64,000 nt of DNA from Crotophaga sulcirostris (taxonomy: Eukaryota; Chordata; Aves; Cuculiformes; Crotophagidae), in contig VYZB01000225.1 in NCBI GenBank assembly GCA_013397455.1, forward strand, positions 520,176 through 584,175, given 5' to 3'. Made by a program: the position numbers and the translations under genes. Shown one piece after another: positions 1 to 11,850 of this stretch. The notes beneath the pieces were generated by a model. The model saw only the letters and a program-made list of their open reading frames with translations, had not been told where the DNA came from and made no database searches. The first letter of the stretch is position 1; each line of letters begins with the position of its first letter.

Positions 1-682
1 TATTTGCTAAACAGTGAATATTCTGTGGGTGACTAAGGTGTTTGGAAATAGTTTAATATGGTATTTTGGTTGTAATTCATGTTTCTTGCAGCTGCCAGCA
101 GCTTAAGACCTGTGAGCAGAGAGCTGGTTATTATACATGCGTTCTTTGGGGGCCAAAGTTGGCAGAGAAAGAATCTACACAGAACCAGTGAAGATGGCAA
201 CTAAAGGTGTAATTATAGGATACCAAGTGGTAAAAGATTATGGAGATCTTTTATAGCCTTCAGCTTTTCTCTCTCATTCATCATAATGATTAATCTCAAA
301 AGCTATACATCTCTTCCTTCAACCACATCTTTCCTTGATACTCTAGCAAAGAAATAGGATTTTTCTAAAGGCAATTTTCTTCCAAGAAAGAACACACACC
401 ATTTCCTTTTGGACTTCATTGCTGGCAGGAAATTTTCACCCTGGTAATCTCTACAGCAAATTGACGAGTTTATAACAGAAAAGTGAAAGCAATTAGTTTT
501 CTGATGAAATTCACCTTGGCACTGAGGAGCAGGTACGTATTTTCAGTTTCCATGTGCATTCAGATGAAATGGACCTGGTAGAACAATGGAAAACGCCTTA
601 ATATAGAAAGTAATTAAAAGATAATTTTTTCTTGTGTGTTTTTAGTAACTGTCCTGGGTTCCTATCTCCTCTGGGGAAACAA

Positions 683-717
683 ACACATGTCACTATGTCA
701 ATACACATGTCACTATG
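683..717. repeat. Short direct repeat, period 20
   Basis: The 15-base word ACACATGTCACTATG occurs at 683-697 and again at 703-717, separated by TCAAT. This is a 1.75-copy tandem duplication with a 20-base period, probably from replication slippage. It lies just upstream of a TG microsatellite. Confidence 0.85.
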
Positions 718-733
718 AAAACATGCCTCTCTA

Positions 734-750
734 TGTGCGTGTGTGTGTGT
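734..750. repeat. TG/GT microsatellite
   Basis: An alternating TG tract with one C interruption (TGCGTGTGTGTGTGT) runs into an AT-rich tail. It is short and probably weakly polymorphic. Confidence 0.8.
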
Positions 751-1060
751 ATTATATATGATTAATTTCTTTTTGCTTACTCTGAGGTGATAACCAACAG
801 TGCATTTACAAGCATCCCACAACTGATACCGTCGCCAGCATTAGTGTTGTAAGGCATTGGGGATATGGCATATAGTTTTCTGCAGACTTGAGCATGAATC
901 ACCTGTGTTGTTCTGGAAGGCAAATAGGACTATGGTGAATACTGTGGGTTAGATCATAGCTTGAACAAGAGGACATGTGTCACCTGCACCTTGAGCAATA
1001 CCTCCTTGTGCTCTAGGATACCCCTTTTGCTAGCAATTATTGGCTTTCCTTTCTCTCCAG

Positions 1061-1123
1061 GAGGAGGAGGATGATGAATGTCCTGTCACAGCCCCAAATG
1101 TGAATATGCCCCTTCATGTCTAG
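1061..1123 (+). other. Weak candidate terminal coding exon
   Basis: A pyrimidine-rich tract (TTTCCTTTCTCTCCAG) ends at 1060 and looks like a good 3' splice site. Directly after it, one frame stays open for 20 codons, starting with three Glu and two Asp codons, and then reaches TAG at 1121-1123. The other two frames close early or do not look protein-like. The pattern fits the last coding exon of a plus-strand gene, but the segment is short and the protein end is not one I recognise. Acidic GAG/GAT runs can also arise from low-complexity purine repeats. No upstream partner exon could be identified. Confidence 0.1.
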
Positions 1124-3059
1124 TGAAAGGATATATTTAATCCAGGGTCTGCCTTTCCCCTGCCCCTGTCAGCCTCTCCTCTTCAGATACTGACCTGTGG
1201 AAGGGATGTGCAGGCGGAATTTGAGGCTCACAGCTCCTGTGCAAGTCTATTATCCGTGTTAAAAATCTAGTCTTTAAATGTGATACTTTAAAGATGGGAA
1301 ACTGTAAGAAGTTCTAAATGGTTTGACCCTATAGCAGAGGTAATCACTGGTAAGAAGGTGCTTCATCTTGCAGCATCATCATGTTGGAGTGAATGATGAC
1401 AGAATATATCACAATGACTGAGGGGGCACTTATTTAAACCACAGCCCTTCTTCCTTCAGTGTTTTATTAGGTTGAATTTGCTTTTCTCAGATGTTAGATT
1501 TATGGTTGCATTTCCTTGTATGAAAACACAGTTTTATCCAACTAAAAGAGTTTGTTGTTTCCACTTGCAGGAAGATAATTAGCTGTTGGTTCACAGAAAT
1601 AGAAGATGATATCGCCCTTGCGTACTGAAATGGAGAGAGCTGCTAATTTTTAGAACAATAATTAATGTAAATTGCATGGCTTTGGTAGTTAGAACAGCCC
1701 AGATGTTTGTTGTTAGGTCATAGCCTGAAATAAAGGCCACCATTTCTTGTTCCGTGTTTTAAATTTAAGCATTTTGTAGGCCTCTGAACTTTACTGACTT
1801 AGCCTGGTGTGTTCTTCCAAAGGCTGTGATGCTCTAGGGCGTAAAAGGATGTGGAAGTTGAATGGAGGTCTGAATCGCTGAAGAAGGCTTGTAGCCTGAA
1901 ACTTGCATGTTCTTTATATTTGTTTAATGAAAATGGAGCAACTTCCTACAAACTTTGCTCTACTCCTATTGCAGCATTTGTGTTTGATGTAAAGGGTATA
2001 ACCACAGGCTGTTCTAGATCTACATCTACTGTGTGCAACGGTTTAGTAATATTTAGATAAAATTTGCTTTGGTTTGTGTTTGTTTCCACTCCAAGCCAAA
2101 CTGAGGAAAAAAGACAGATATTTTCTGGTTTGATGACTCTTCTGATTACTCCTGTTATTTTCTATCATTTTTCACCATTTATCAGCGTGGTGGCATGCTT
2201 GACTGAGAACTGAAAAAGGTACCTCATCCTGTCACATATTTCTTACTTTGCTGAAGATGGCACTTCACTTTAATCCTGGATTTACCTGGAGCACACTGCT
2301 TCCTGAGAAATCATCACTTGACGTGTGATTTTGTAGGGTCATATGTGAAACAATGCCACAAAATGCATCGTCTGACCTGTTTTGATGTGATGTGACATAA
2401 GTCATAAAAATTGCTACTTTTTTGCTGCTGGTGCAGCCATTTGGAGGTCACTTTACCTGCATTACGTGTGAAGCAGCAGTTTAGCCTGTTTGCTGACAAT
2501 ACACATTACTTTTGGGATTTTAAGAGTATCTCTAGTTTCCACTGTACTTTAGGAAATCTGAAGGATTCTTAGGGATATATTTGCAGTAAGATTTCTAGGG
2601 ATTTGGTGCACACCTATTTCTGTCAAGGGAAGTTACATTGTTGTCAGCACATTCATTTCAAGCAAGATGAGCCAGTATTTACTAGGCAGTGTTATAAATT
2701 GAAAGTTGATTTCAAACACCATAAAAATCATAAGGCAAATAAGAAAAAAGGGGGTAAAAACCCCCCAAACCCTCACCACTTCTCTTTGAAAATGAATTCT
2801 ACTTAGATACAGTTTTTAAAACTCTTTTTGCAATGGGTAATTAGAACAAGGTTTAACAAAGCTTTCTAAGGAGGAAAGGGCAAAACATACCAAGATATCT
2901 GCTCATACTGTAAGCTTTCCAATGCAAATCAAAAACCCTCAAACAATTATAAGACACTGATCCATGTTGAACAGTTTTACAACAGCAACAACATTTTCTG
3001 AATGATTGGGGAGTTATTGAAATGTCCACTTATTCAGAATCACGTAGTCTAAAAGTAAT

Positions 3060-3330
3060 CCTGTTCTTCCACAACTTAAATTATAAATTATGCGAGGCAC
3101 CAATAATTACATTGGTGCTTTTACAGTGCCTAAAATAATAGAACTTGATCTGTGACCTCTTATGTGACATTGCAATAAAGATAAAAAATAATATACTTTA
3201 GCAGGAAAGAATGAAGAAGTACTCATTGCAAGCAATTTGCCCTCATGTTACAGCAATATCCACCTTTAAAGCCTTACAGCTATATAAATACATTTGGTAC
3301 AATGATGTGCAAGTGTATATCAAGTAATTT
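3060..3330. promoter_or_regulatory. Candidate non-coding regulatory element with inverted CCAAT pair
   Basis: At 3097-3118 the sequence GCACCAAT, a six-base spacer, then ATTGGTGC forms a perfect 8-base inverted repeat. Wobble pairs allow it to extend a few bases further. Each arm contains a CCAAT box core, the known target of NF-Y. The surrounding 250 bases are AT-rich, free of recognisable repeats, and carry a TAATTA homeodomain core. Regulatory function is inference: there is no nearby transcription start that I can identify and no conservation data. Confidence 0.25.
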
Positions 3331-6085
3331 CACTGCCATCTTTGAACATAAACTAAGTTTCACCAGAATTTAGACACAAACTCATCCATCAGCTCAGGGT
3401 CCTTTGAAAGTGAGTCCAAGTGTTTTCAAATACATTTGAGCTTTGAACCAATCTCGGCTGAGTTATGACTTTGTAGCAAAACTGCAAACCCAGATGAGTT
3501 TTGGGGAGGCTTCGGTTTCGCTGCGAACATTTTATTCAAGCCTGAAGTCTGATGAGATGAAGCTTAGTAGGGAGGGTTTTTTTTCCTTCTAAAGCTTCTG
3601 ATCAAAGTTATTTACTTGATCTCTTCACAAAATTCCCATAGGTTCTACACTGCAATGTTCCTTTATTATTGCTCATCTCTCACCTGTAACAACCAGAGAG
3701 GCTGCAGATTGCCTGGAGACTCCTGAAGTCAGGGATGATGCCTCAGGCATTGTTACATGTCCTGTGTGTTAAAGTCAGATGGTGGAGGGGAAAAACAAAA
3801 AAGCAATGCAAGTGTAGTGTTCTCTGTGGGCAGCGGTGTTTGCAAGATACTTCAGGGGAATTTGTAAGTGAGAAAGAGCCTGTGTCTTCATGTTTTAACA
3901 GTTCAATTATGTCTGTGTTAATAGAGAATTTGAGGGGGCTGGGAATGACTGTTACAGTATAAAGATCTACCCATGGATTGCAGTGCAGTGCAAGGGGTGG
4001 CTGTAAAGTCTAGTGGGTAAATTTTGAGTACAGATCAGAAACAGCTCACTGTTCTTTCCTCTTGCTCTGGGCCTGGAGCAGCAACCAGTTAAGTGCCATA
4101 AGCGGGGTCTCTGGATTGTGGAGAGGCTCCATGTGTGCGTGTGTGGAGAGTATGTCTCTACTTCAACAGCACTGTTTTGATAAATGCTGCAATGTGTATA
4201 TCCAAAAATGTGCTTTCTTTAGAACATCATTCTTCTAAGTGGTGAACTGTTGTGCAGCTAGGATTTGTTCTGGTTTCCTCTCCATTTCTGTAGCCAATCG
4301 GCCAGTCAGGTGCTGGGTACTCAGTATCCCATAACTCTGATACCTGTTTCATTTGATCTATACAGGCAACTGCTGGAAAAGATGAAACCCCTTTTCCTTT
4401 TAATTGGAAAGCTGTACAATGCTGGTTCTTGTTCTGTAGTGCATTGCTGGGTGCATTTCTTTTAATAATGACTTCTGTATCAGAAATAGCATACATATCA
4501 CATAATGGGCTGCCTCTTTTGAACTTGGCTTTGACTGAACAGCAGCATCTTACAAAATTCAACATGAATGTCTGGAATTTGTATCAGAAATGACCCTAGG
4601 CAATGGTCTTTGAAATACCCCTTCTTTGAAATTTATAATAATATAACCTCCTTTTGAGGTGAGCCCATCCCTCTTTAGCTTTGTTGTCATCAAGAAGGTG
4701 AACAAAGGTGCTGTATGCAGCGAATAAATACAGGTTTAATGAGCAGGAGAAAAGCAGATGACACTTTTTATACTGTGAACTGGTTTTAAACAAAGTCCTT
4801 GGGAACTGTATGCAAATAAAGGAACTATTTTATTGAATAGATCTCTTTGTGTCAGCTGCAAAAGTGGACAAAGCTGATATTTGTATCTTCAAGAGGAAAT
4901 TCTTTGAAACAGCGATCATTTTCCTAGGGGAAGATACTTTAATCCTAGGTAGTAGCCTGGGAGATCAAAATAATATGCAATATGAAAATCAGTAGGGCTT
5001 TATCAATGTAAACACTATTTTACAATGAACTTTCTAGCTGTAGCAACTGATTGCTGTGGTGCTCTCAAGTTGTGCTCTGTAATTGTCTCCATTAATACTT
5101 TGATCTTTGGCTGTATGCATGAAAAGCATTTGAAATGACCACCAACCCAAAATGTTATTGAACAAAGCAACCTTTTATATTTTATATCCTTCCCCATGCA
5201 GTAGCACTTGGTTTCCAATGAAGTTCCTTTTTATGTATGTTTCCCAGCAGATTCTTTTTACTAGAGAAACCATATGAAAATAACCATAGTTTGTACTTGT
5301 TAAATTATTAATCTGGCAGCAGTTGCTTGCTAAACAGTTCTCTCATACTGAAAGTGCTGTTCTGCAATATAGTGGAGTGTTATTTTGAGCTTTTGTTTAG
5401 AGACCAAGAAGTTCATACCAAATTCAAAGTTAATGCGTGGAACAATACCTATCTGGTAGCAATTGAAGTGCCACCTCCACCCACTGACTCATTTCTCCTT
5501 AGTTTTTGTGGTGGCTGTTGAAACTAGAAGGGAACAGGACTATTTCTGCATCCTTGGTTTCTGTCTGTGATTTTTGACTCTTCAAGCCTTACTGAAGAGT
5601 TTCTACTTTTCACAGTTAGCAGCTGAGATCAACCAACTGACATTCATTTGTCTTTGGAAGATTTAATGAAGACCTTTATTTTAAAGTGAGTTTTGGAGGC
5701 CTCTGAAGCGGTAAAGCTAAAGCCAACCCAACTGTTAATACCACTGGACTGAGGCTAGCCCTACAGATAACCAGTAGGACTTTAGTATGAAGCTATAGTC
5801 ATGTGTTTTGCATAAGGTCACTTTAATTACTTCAGCAACATTAATCCTAAATTAACAAGGCTTATGTGTGGCAAATGACTTATCTGTATTAAAGAGGGCA
5901 TACATTTTCACCCGGCGAAATTAGGATGTTTGAAAGTGATATGCTGTCAGTAGAAGGGATAGGGAAAGAAAAGATCTTATTATACTTTTCCTTCCAGTGG
6001 ACATTTGAAAGTCATCCTTCCTACCACAAATATATAATGTGCTACAGTATTTTCTTTTAAGCTGAAGTTTCTAGGCTCTTTGTGC

Positions 6086-6099
6086 TTTTTTTTTTTTTT
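6086..6099. repeat. Poly-T tract
   Basis: Fourteen consecutive T. It shows no target-site duplication or flanking element that would make it the tail of a retroposed copy. Confidence 0.8.
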
Positions 6100-7014
6100 A
6101 GTGCCATTAGCCCCCCAAGTTTATATACCCTAGACCCTGTTAGACATAGTTCTGCAGATATATGCAGACAATCCCAAGCTAGAAGGGAGAGAGTGTCCCT
6201 TGTAAGGGGAGCTTGTTCTCTCTTCTCCCTTCCTGGGATGAGTGCTGAGTGCTGGCAGGTAAGGACAGCACTGAGCAATAAATTTCGGAAACAAGGACAC
6301 AGTTCCCTTCCTTCTGTTTTGGGGAAAAGTGTATGGAGAGCCAGGGTGGAAACCCTGCCAATCTGATTGTAGACAACTGAAAGGTATTTGACCTAGTTTA
6401 ATAGGAGCTTAAGTCCAGAATTAGGTTATGATTGCATGGGTGATGGATCAGAGCTCAAAGCAGAGGTTGTAACAGAGACTTAACATGTAACTCATAGCAG
6501 AGTTTGGTCTTTCACCTAGTATAACACAGGCCTGGAAGAGCTAGGATTTGTCTCTCAAAATAGAGCACAGGCATGAACACTGGAGGAGAAGACCTTGCCA
6601 GCACAGGAGTGGAGGGTGAGAGTTGTCCAAGAGTGCAGTTGAGTTTGTAATTAGAAGGGTTTTTCTCAGACTATTGGAGCAGTAGACTTCTGCAACAGCA
6701 TTCCAGGAGAAATTGTCAGGGTGAAAATCTAAGCTTCTGAGTTCTATTTAAGCTGACAAGAGTTAATAGTGACTTCCTGTTGTAAAGGTGAACTTACACA
6801 TGTGCTTTAGTAAGTTATTGAAACACTTCTGAGCCAGAGTATTAGAAATGTAAGGCATCATTTGTAAATTGTTGTCATGGTTATTACTTATTAGTGTTAT
6901 ATCCAAGTGAGGTCAGCACCTTATTGGCTGGATGTGCTGACGATGCAAAGAGCACTCCTGCTTCAGATTTCTTTAATTGGACAAGACAGAAAAAAGCTAG
7001 CAAGGCAAACAGCA

Positions 7015-7095
7015 GCAAAGAGAAACAAAGAAGTGAAGTGACTTGCCCAAGGTCACTCAGCATTCCTCATTTTGGTGCTGTCTCCCAGAGCACAC
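7015..7095 (-). mobile_element. MIR-like SINE relic, minus strand
   Basis: The segment GTGACTTGCCCAAGGTCACT at about 7038-7057, followed by CAGC, is the reverse complement of the conserved MIR core (the CTGTGTGACCTTGGGCAAGT region). MIR is an ancient tRNA-derived SINE family, and relics survive in all amniote genomes. Only the core is convincing here; the flanks have decayed and the boundaries are approximate. The same word also occurs in some other ancient repeats that share the CORE-SINE domain, so the subfamily is uncertain. Confidence 0.6.
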
Positions 7096-7119
7096 ATTTT
7101 CTCTTCCTGGAATAAAATG

Positions 7120-10100
7120 GGTGAATTCTGCAAGGCATGTCTCATTTGTTATGAGTAGTCAGGTGAGAATTCTTATCTTGCAGTTTCAGGAGTTGCTGGT
7201 ATGCTGCTACTTCAGTGAGAAGAACATTTTCCTTAACACATAACAGAAGCTATAAAATAAAAAGTGAAGTGAAAAATGGTTAAGATACTGTAACTTGCAC
7301 AATTAAAATCCAGAACCGAACAACAATAGGAAGCAGAGAATTTGTTGAACAATGAGAACTTCTCTTCTTGTTATGCATTTGAACTTGCATGCAGAAACGA
7401 AGTTTGTCCTATATGCCAAATAATTAACACAGACTATAAAAGTAAAGAAAAGAGTAGTTAGGGTAATGTCTCTAATTTCAGCTGAGAAAAAACACAGCAT
7501 ACCTTGTGTATGCTCCACCATAAATAAATTAGCTCCTCTTTTCTCTTTGTCCCATTGTTAGCATTCTAAACTGACAAGACAACCTCGTTCTTCTCAGCTC
7601 TGCATGCTCTCACAAATGAAGAGAACCCTATAGTTTCCAAATATCTTATTTTTAATTAGTGGTGATGGTATAAAACATTCTAATATATAATTTTGCTCAA
7701 AATAGCACATAGCTACAGTCTGAACTCGCACATCTTGAATACCTAGATATTAGGATACTTAGCAATTTTTGTTTCTCTGATGTACATGCAAAAAAGCTTT
7801 TGACAAGGTTTGAATCAAGAAGCAGGAGTATGGAAGGACCTGAGCTGGTGAAATTCAGTTTATTACATTGACAGGGGTACAGCTTTAAAGAATCATGGCT
7901 AAATGAATGGGCCTCTCTTGCTTTAAGAGAGCAACGATTCCAGATTTTGAAGGGGTGGGCTCGTTTCTCCTGCAACCCTGATGTTAGGAGACAACATTCA
8001 ATGTAGGCTGAGGCTGTGGCTTGGGAGGTCTCTGGGATGCACCCAGTTGTAATGGTTTACCACTGAGAAAGTGTTCTACTCCCTCGTCCTTCAACTTTCC
8101 AATTGCTCAGTGTGACATAAATTGTTGGCGCTTAACTCTGGATTTCTCTATATTGCCGTAGTTGTTTTTTTTTAACTTTGGAAAGACTGTTGATAACTCT
8201 TGAGGAAGTCCAGTTTGAATTACAGGTTTGGTCTAGTGACTTTCTCATTAATCTCCCTTGGAAGACTAATTAACTTAATGATTTGGGGTGATTTATTGGT
8301 GAAATTCTGCTAAAAAAGTGACCTATGCAAGATCCTATGAGCTGCAAGGTGAGATGAGTAGCGCATTGCACTACAGGCTGAAAGAATGATCTCGGCTCTT
8401 TCCTCTGTAAAGTCAGAAAAATAAAGCCAGTTTATCATAATTCACTAGAGTATGTGGTGTTATCTTCAAACAAACACAGTACAAAAAAGTCAAGAATTCA
8501 AATGCATTTTCTAGATGAGAAATTCTTTATAAGTTGAGCAAGGGGAGGAGAGGAGAATTTCTGCCTGAGTTGCTGAAATGAGATGTAGCACCATCTTGAT
8601 GCTTAATGTTTAAAATATCTTTGTGTCGTTTTCTTTGCCCAAAACGTGGTTTTCTGTGAAGGTGCTGTATCCTTCAGCTCTGCCAGGCTCCCAAGCTTGC
8701 CCAGGGTAAAATTAAATGTCGATGTTACTTTCTGAAGTAATGTTACAACAAATGATTTTCCGTTTTGTAGTCAGTGCCAATTTGCGTTACAAGGGACAGT
8801 AAAAGAGGCAGATAGATAGTATGATAAAACTTGACAAGATTTCCTGATTGTCAGTTCTGATCTCATGATATCTGAGTTTCCCTCACTTTGATGTACAAGG
8901 AATGAAGTGATCATGAGTGCTGACAAGTAATTTATCATCATTGGACACCTCACTGAGTTGAACAGGGCAGTTGGTTTCTCAGTGATATTCCAGATGTGTT
9001 CTTGACACTTCTGAATTGTTTCATTCTGCTTTTATTTATGATCACTGGAATTCCAAAAGATAGAAATTTACTTTTTTCTTTTTTTTAATAATAAAAAAAA
9101 ACTCTGGAGAGCTAGCTAATTGGACTCGCTCATTTTAATACTAAAAACCAAACTTAATACTTAAAGAAAAAGCTTGTAGAATGAGGGTCAGAAGTTCCTT
9201 ATTTATCTGCATGTAAGGGGATCGTATTGTTTTATTCATCTAGACTCCTCTCGTGGCCTCTTTGAGTTTTCAGTGATTTGAAAAACAAGATTCTAATGTG
9301 AAACCTAATGAAAATGCTTCACATTTGGCAATGGGTATATCAAGAATTCCTTGGCTGGGATAATGCTTTAATGTCAGCTGCTCTTTTTGTTGGCTCAATA
9401 CTTACTGTTATGCATGTAAGAATTAAACACCAAGTAGAGAAAAGTACCTGATTTTCTCCTTTTATTGCATCGTGAGCATTTACTCCAGGTTTCATCTGGA
9501 TAGAAAAGAGGTTCGTGTGAGCCAATTAGTGATTCAATTTTTTTGTGGCTATGAGTTTGAGAGAATACTGTGATTCCTTGGTCTGTGCTTGCTGTCACAT
9601 TGGGCCTTAAACTAGAAAACCCATGAGCAAAGCCCCACTAAATTAAAAAGACGACTGTTCTTTTGTGGCTAAAGTTAGCTGTTATCTCTGTGTAGGGGAT
9701 AGCTTCTCAGCAATCTGCTTACTGTGCACAAGTTCCTCTTGATTTAACAAGAAGAATCAATTAGAAAGGCAGCCAGAAGTATCATCGTGTGTCATATTAA
9801 TTTAAACATTGTTTTCTGCAGTTGAAAACTTTATATTCATCTGTAACTTGTTAGATTTATCCCCCTCCCTCCATCCTCCCAGTCTCTGATGCACAAAATT
9901 ATTAAACTTAATTGGGTTTCTCTGGACACTACTCATTTCTCAAAATTTATTGCAATTATAAAATGCCCATAGCTCATTTATTTTTTGTTTCCTGGTGATT
10001 AAAACTTAAGACACTGAAAAATGTTATGTGTGTTTTCCTTTTCACCGCTAATCCTTTTCTCTACCCTACATTCAAGACACACATTCTGTAGTCATGAATC

Positions 10101-11715
10101 ATTAAAGCAGCAAAATTCACAAGCAGACTTAATTTATGGGAAGCAGCCTTAATTTAAGTGTAGGAAAACCAGAGTGCAGGTCAGAAATCTTGAAACATTT
10201 TTAGTAAGATATTTTGGATTCGTTTCAGAGTATGTTTTTCTTAACAGTGAAAGCATTCCCATATGGCTTATATCAAACTGAAGTAAAAATTAGTTTATTG
10301 CAGAGAATCATAGAAGCTGGAGAACTGAACCGACCTGTAGGCTGTGTGATATCCCAGTAAGTGGCTGTCTCTGCCTGCTGTGATATTAGAAGTGTCTCCA
10401 CGTGGTTTGCCCTGATGAGGAGAGACCCGAGTGGGACATTTTATCTAATTCAGCATCCCAGCAATTGTGTTGTTTTCTGGGACAAGGAGCAATTCTCAGG
10501 ATTATTCCCACGAAGTTTACTGACAGTAGTGGCCCCTGCCTGGACCTTCCCTGAGGGCTCTGTCACCTTTTCCCCCACTGACTCAGGAGCTGAGCTAGGT
10601 GGGGTTTTGGTGTGATCCAGGATAAGTGTTCTGTTGTTGTCATGCCCGGAGATGTTTGGAGGACCCTCAAGGATCCAATTCTGTGTAGGCGACGTGTGTT
10701 CCATGCTGATTTGCTACTTCGTTGTGTTGGTAGATGCGTGATGGATGTGAAGAAGGAATAATTAATACCATTATAACAACTAGTGCTATTTTAGCATTAG
10801 CTGAAGTAGGAGCTGAGTAGGAATCAGCAGAAAAACTCCCTGGATAATGCAACAGAAGAATGCTTGTGACAGGGCAGTTGTATCTTTTTCAGGACAATGC
10901 AGAGTATGTTAATTTGATATGTACTGAAAGCATGTAGAGTCTTTCCCAGCTTAAACAGCAGCAAAGCTGTTCAAAGCAAATATATGCTGTGGTTGAACTT
11001 GCTTTAGCACTTTGTGAATGGAGTTCAAGTACCGAGAGGCTGGCCTGCTTCCAGAAAGCAAGACTTCCGTTTCCAGTGCTGGCAGAACAATGTTTGGGAA
11101 ATAAACTGGCATCTGAAATGTAAACATATCCTCTAGTACACCAGACTTCTGAAATCAGCTAAAGAGAGTTAAAACAATTAAGTATCATGAGGTGGAAGTG
11201 TGGTACTTGAAGATACTATGGAGGAGTGATTTGAAGTGTTCATCTCTCTGGAGCAGAGGGGCTTCTTTTTAGTAGGGCCTGTGTGTGTTGTCTTTCTAAC
11301 TTTACTTGAGAAGCCCACAAAATGCAGTCCACAAAATTACCAGTCGTTGTTGCTCTCACTGTTAACAGAAGAAATAAATTAATATGCAGACATTTATCTC
11401 CAGACAGATTCATCATCATCTTCCTCTTCTTTTCTTCATGGCAAAAGGTAGGTGAAAGCCAAGGCAAAGAGCAGCCAGCTATTTCTAAGTTGCTTTAGGG
11501 CTCTTGTTTATAAGGAGTTGTTATAGGCCTTTTAGTCCAAATGTTGCTCACATGGCAGCCAGTGGAAAACACTCCTTTTGACCTGAATGGGAAACGGGTC
11601 AGGTTTCTCCTGTTTTTATAAGTTCTATGAAATGTTGGCTTTCCTCTCAGATATTTCTATGAGTGAGTGAGGAAAATAATAAAAATGTGTTTCATTTCTG
11701 TTGTGCCTTCCAGCT
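7120..11715. other. Non-coding stretch, no gene recognised
   Basis: Only short open frames are present and none resembles a known protein. Visible contents are a very degraded CR1-like fragment near 10302-10345 and a perfect CCACGTGG E-box palindrome at 10398-10405. AT-rich homeodomain-type stretches occur near 8240-8300 and 9890-9970, with repeated TTAAT or AATTA words. Nothing else can be assigned. Confidence 0.6.
10302..10345 (-). mobile_element. Possible degraded CR1 3' fragment
   Basis: The words AGAATCATAGAA and, about 20 bases later, GACCTGTAG match in order and spacing the minus-strand start of an avian CR1 3' end (AGAATCATAGAATGG ... GGACCTTA). Similarity fades beyond this point, so it would be a very short or very old copy. 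A chance match is possible. Confidence 0.3.
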
Positions 11716-11719
11716 GAAG

Positions 11720-11850
11720 TCCTCTAAGTGCTTCAGAGCCTGTGTGGATTTAGCTTCACAGCATGCCTTTAATTCTGGTAACACTCATTTCAGCATTAGG
11801 GATGGGAAGGTGAGAGAAGCTACTTGACATTCCCAGGCCAAATCTGTGTG
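11720..11850 (-). mobile_element. MIR-like SINE relic, minus strand
   Basis: Several blocks match the reverse complement of MIR in the right order. AAGTGCTTCAGA matches the AAGCGCTTTACA region, CTTCACAGCATGCC matches the CTCACAACAACCC region, and CTCATTTCAGCATTAGGGATGGG matches the CATTTTACAGATGAGG region. GAGAGAAGCTACTTGAC matches the GAGAGGTTAAGTGAC region. The copy is strongly diverged. The collinear order is the main support, and boundaries are approximate. Confidence 0.45.

Larger units (their letters stand above)
1..6980. other. Non-coding stretch, no gene recognised
   Basis: No open frame in this stretch resembles a known protein, and all are short, overlapping and without family motifs. 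It is AT-rich and CpG-poor, as expected for an avian intron or intergenic region. Contents that can be pointed to are a short period-20 direct repeat (683-717), a TG microsatellite (734-750), a possible splice acceptor at 1060, an inverted CCAAT pair (3097-3118) and a 14-base T run (6086-6099). I see nothing else in it that I can name. Confidence 0.6.

Noticed and set aside
2750..2766. GGGGG ... CCCCCC inverted pair
   Set aside because: Homopolymer runs around an A-rich spacer. A low-complexity hairpin with no further support.
4227..4565. 112-codon minus-strand open frame
   Set aside because: It resembles no known family, a different frame on the other strand is also open, and the length is within chance expectation.
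8345..8420. Possible tRNA-derived SINE head and MIR-like tail (CCTCTGTAAAG)
   Set aside because: Only isolated words match. The order and spacing are not convincing and no internal promoter boxes are intact.
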